Source: OMOG01 sp041485845
Lineage (GTDB): Bacteria; Acidobacteriota; Terriglobia; Bryobacterales; Bryobacteraceae
Direction of reading: 5' to 3'
Assembly: GCA_041485845.1 (NCBI GenBank)
Contig: JBGPKH010000464.1
Span: 1-7,333, forward strand
DNA length: 7,333 bases
The number at the start of each line of letters is the position of its first letter. The stretch's first letter is position 1. The notes below the pieces were generated by a model. That model saw only the letters and a program-made list of their open reading frames with translations. It had not been told where the DNA came from and ran no database searches. The position numbers and the translations under genes were made by a program. Shown in pieces: positions 6,851 through 7,333 of the stretch.

Positions 6851-7333
6851 TTATTTTCCAGCTGTCCGCCGGGAAAGGAAGTTCTCCATGACCCAGACTT
6901 CCTGCTTCTGTTCGCCGGCCGTGTATGCGATCCGCTGCCCATCGGGGTGGATAGAGAAAATCCTGGACATTTGAGCCACGGGCAACTCTACTTTCACCTT
7001 CTGCGGCTCGCCGCCACTGACCGGGATCCGCCAAAGCTCGCCGCCCGCCGAAGCGCCGCCCGTGGCGGCGGTCTTCTTGAAGAACACCAGGAACTGACTG
7101 TCCGCGGACCAGCCGCCACCAACTAAAGATTGTGCCTGATCCATGTTCACCTGCAACCTACATAGGTCGCGTGGCTCGCCGCCAGCCACCGGGACCACCT
7201 TCAGAATAACTGACTTGCTCGCCGGATCCGGAGTTGTGTAGGCCAGTTGGTGGCCGTCTGGGGACAAGAAGAACGGGCTTGTTAGCCGCAGAACTACGCG
7301 CTCTGCACCAGAATTCAAGTCGCGCGCAACCGC
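6851..7333 (-). CDS. PD40/TolB-like beta-propeller protein, C-terminal part (cut by the right edge)
   Basis: The frame enters from the right edge and ends at TAA (6853-6851), giving 160 residues. Three propeller repeats are visible through their PD40-type cores: SPDGHQLAY, SADSQFLVF and HPDGQRIAY. Linking strands VVPVAGGEPRDL and RIPVSGGEPQKV are typical of such blades. The end, QEVWVMENFLS, resembles the C-termini of acidobacterial proteins that join a Ser/Thr kinase or a DNA-binding domain to a PD40 propeller. Which N-terminal domain is present cannot be seen. A TTG at 7318 could be read as a start, but the five codons before it (AVARD) continue a normal blade sequence, so the gene is simply truncated by the window. 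It precedes the peroxidase gene by 26 bp on the same strand and is probably co-transcribed with it. Confidence 0.88.
   Translation of the reverse strand, partial: AVARDLNSGAERVVLRLTSPFFLSPDGHQLAYTTPDPASKSVILKVVPVAGGEPRDLCRLQVNMDQAQSLVGGGWSADSQFLVFFKKTAATGGASAGGELWRIPVSGGEPQKVKVELPVAQMSRIFSIHPDGQRIAYTAGEQKQEVWVMENFLSRRTAGK

Noticed and set aside
6825..7034. N-terminal extension of the peroxidase to an upstream start
   Set aside because: It would overlap the preceding propeller gene by about 180 bases, and its sequence looks like an out-of-frame reading of that gene. The ATG at 6824 has a strong ribosome site.
7316..7318. TTG as a start codon for the propeller gene
   Set aside because: The codons before it continue a typical propeller blade to the window edge, and three blades alone would not form a complete propeller.

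Overview
The window is GC-rich, densely packed bacterial DNA. The best taxonomic guess is Acidobacteria, close to Solibacter or Bryobacter. This rests on gene content: a full-length MacB/FtsX-type permease with no ATPase gene beside it (the 'acidobacterial duplicated orphan permease' type), a PD40 beta-propeller C-terminus of the kind often fused to Ser/Thr kinases in that phylum, and short palindromic repeats between genes. The assignment is inference; there is no rRNA or marker gene here.

Layout, left to right: (1) 1-351, minus strand: the N-terminal 117 codons of a fumarylacetoacetate hydrolase (FAH) family enzyme, running off the left edge, with a TTG start behind a good Shine-Dalgarno sequence. 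(2) 352-412: a 61-bp divergent gap with a perfect 14-bp palindrome at its exact centre. (3) 413-2806, plus strand: an exported 797-residue M1-type metallopeptidase with an intact zinc site but a changed GxMEN region. (4) 2807-2919: a convergent gap in which each gene is followed at once by a copy of the same stem-loop repeat. (5) 2920-5355, minus strand: an 811-residue MacB-like permease. (6) 5356-5415: an AT-rich divergent gap with an imperfect inverted repeat. (7) 5416-5661, plus strand: a probable small protein with two membrane segments. (8) 5662-5738: a convergent gap with no convincing terminator. (9) 5739-6824, minus strand: a di-haem cytochrome c peroxidase/MauG-family protein with an unusual double membrane segment at its N-terminus. 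(10) 6851-7333, minus strand: the C-terminal 160 residues of a PD40/TolB-like propeller protein, entering from the right edge and probably co-transcribed with the peroxidase gene.

The genes do not form one obvious pathway. Most encode envelope or periplasmic functions: peptidase, permease, small membrane protein and peroxidase. The only likely operon is the propeller gene plus the peroxidase gene (26-bp gap, same strand). I see no phage, transposase, CRISPR, tRNA or defence genes. The points most worth following up are the two stop-codon-proximal repeats, the two candidate operators in divergent gaps, the peptidase that lacks the aminopeptidase motif, and the membrane hairpin on the peroxidase.
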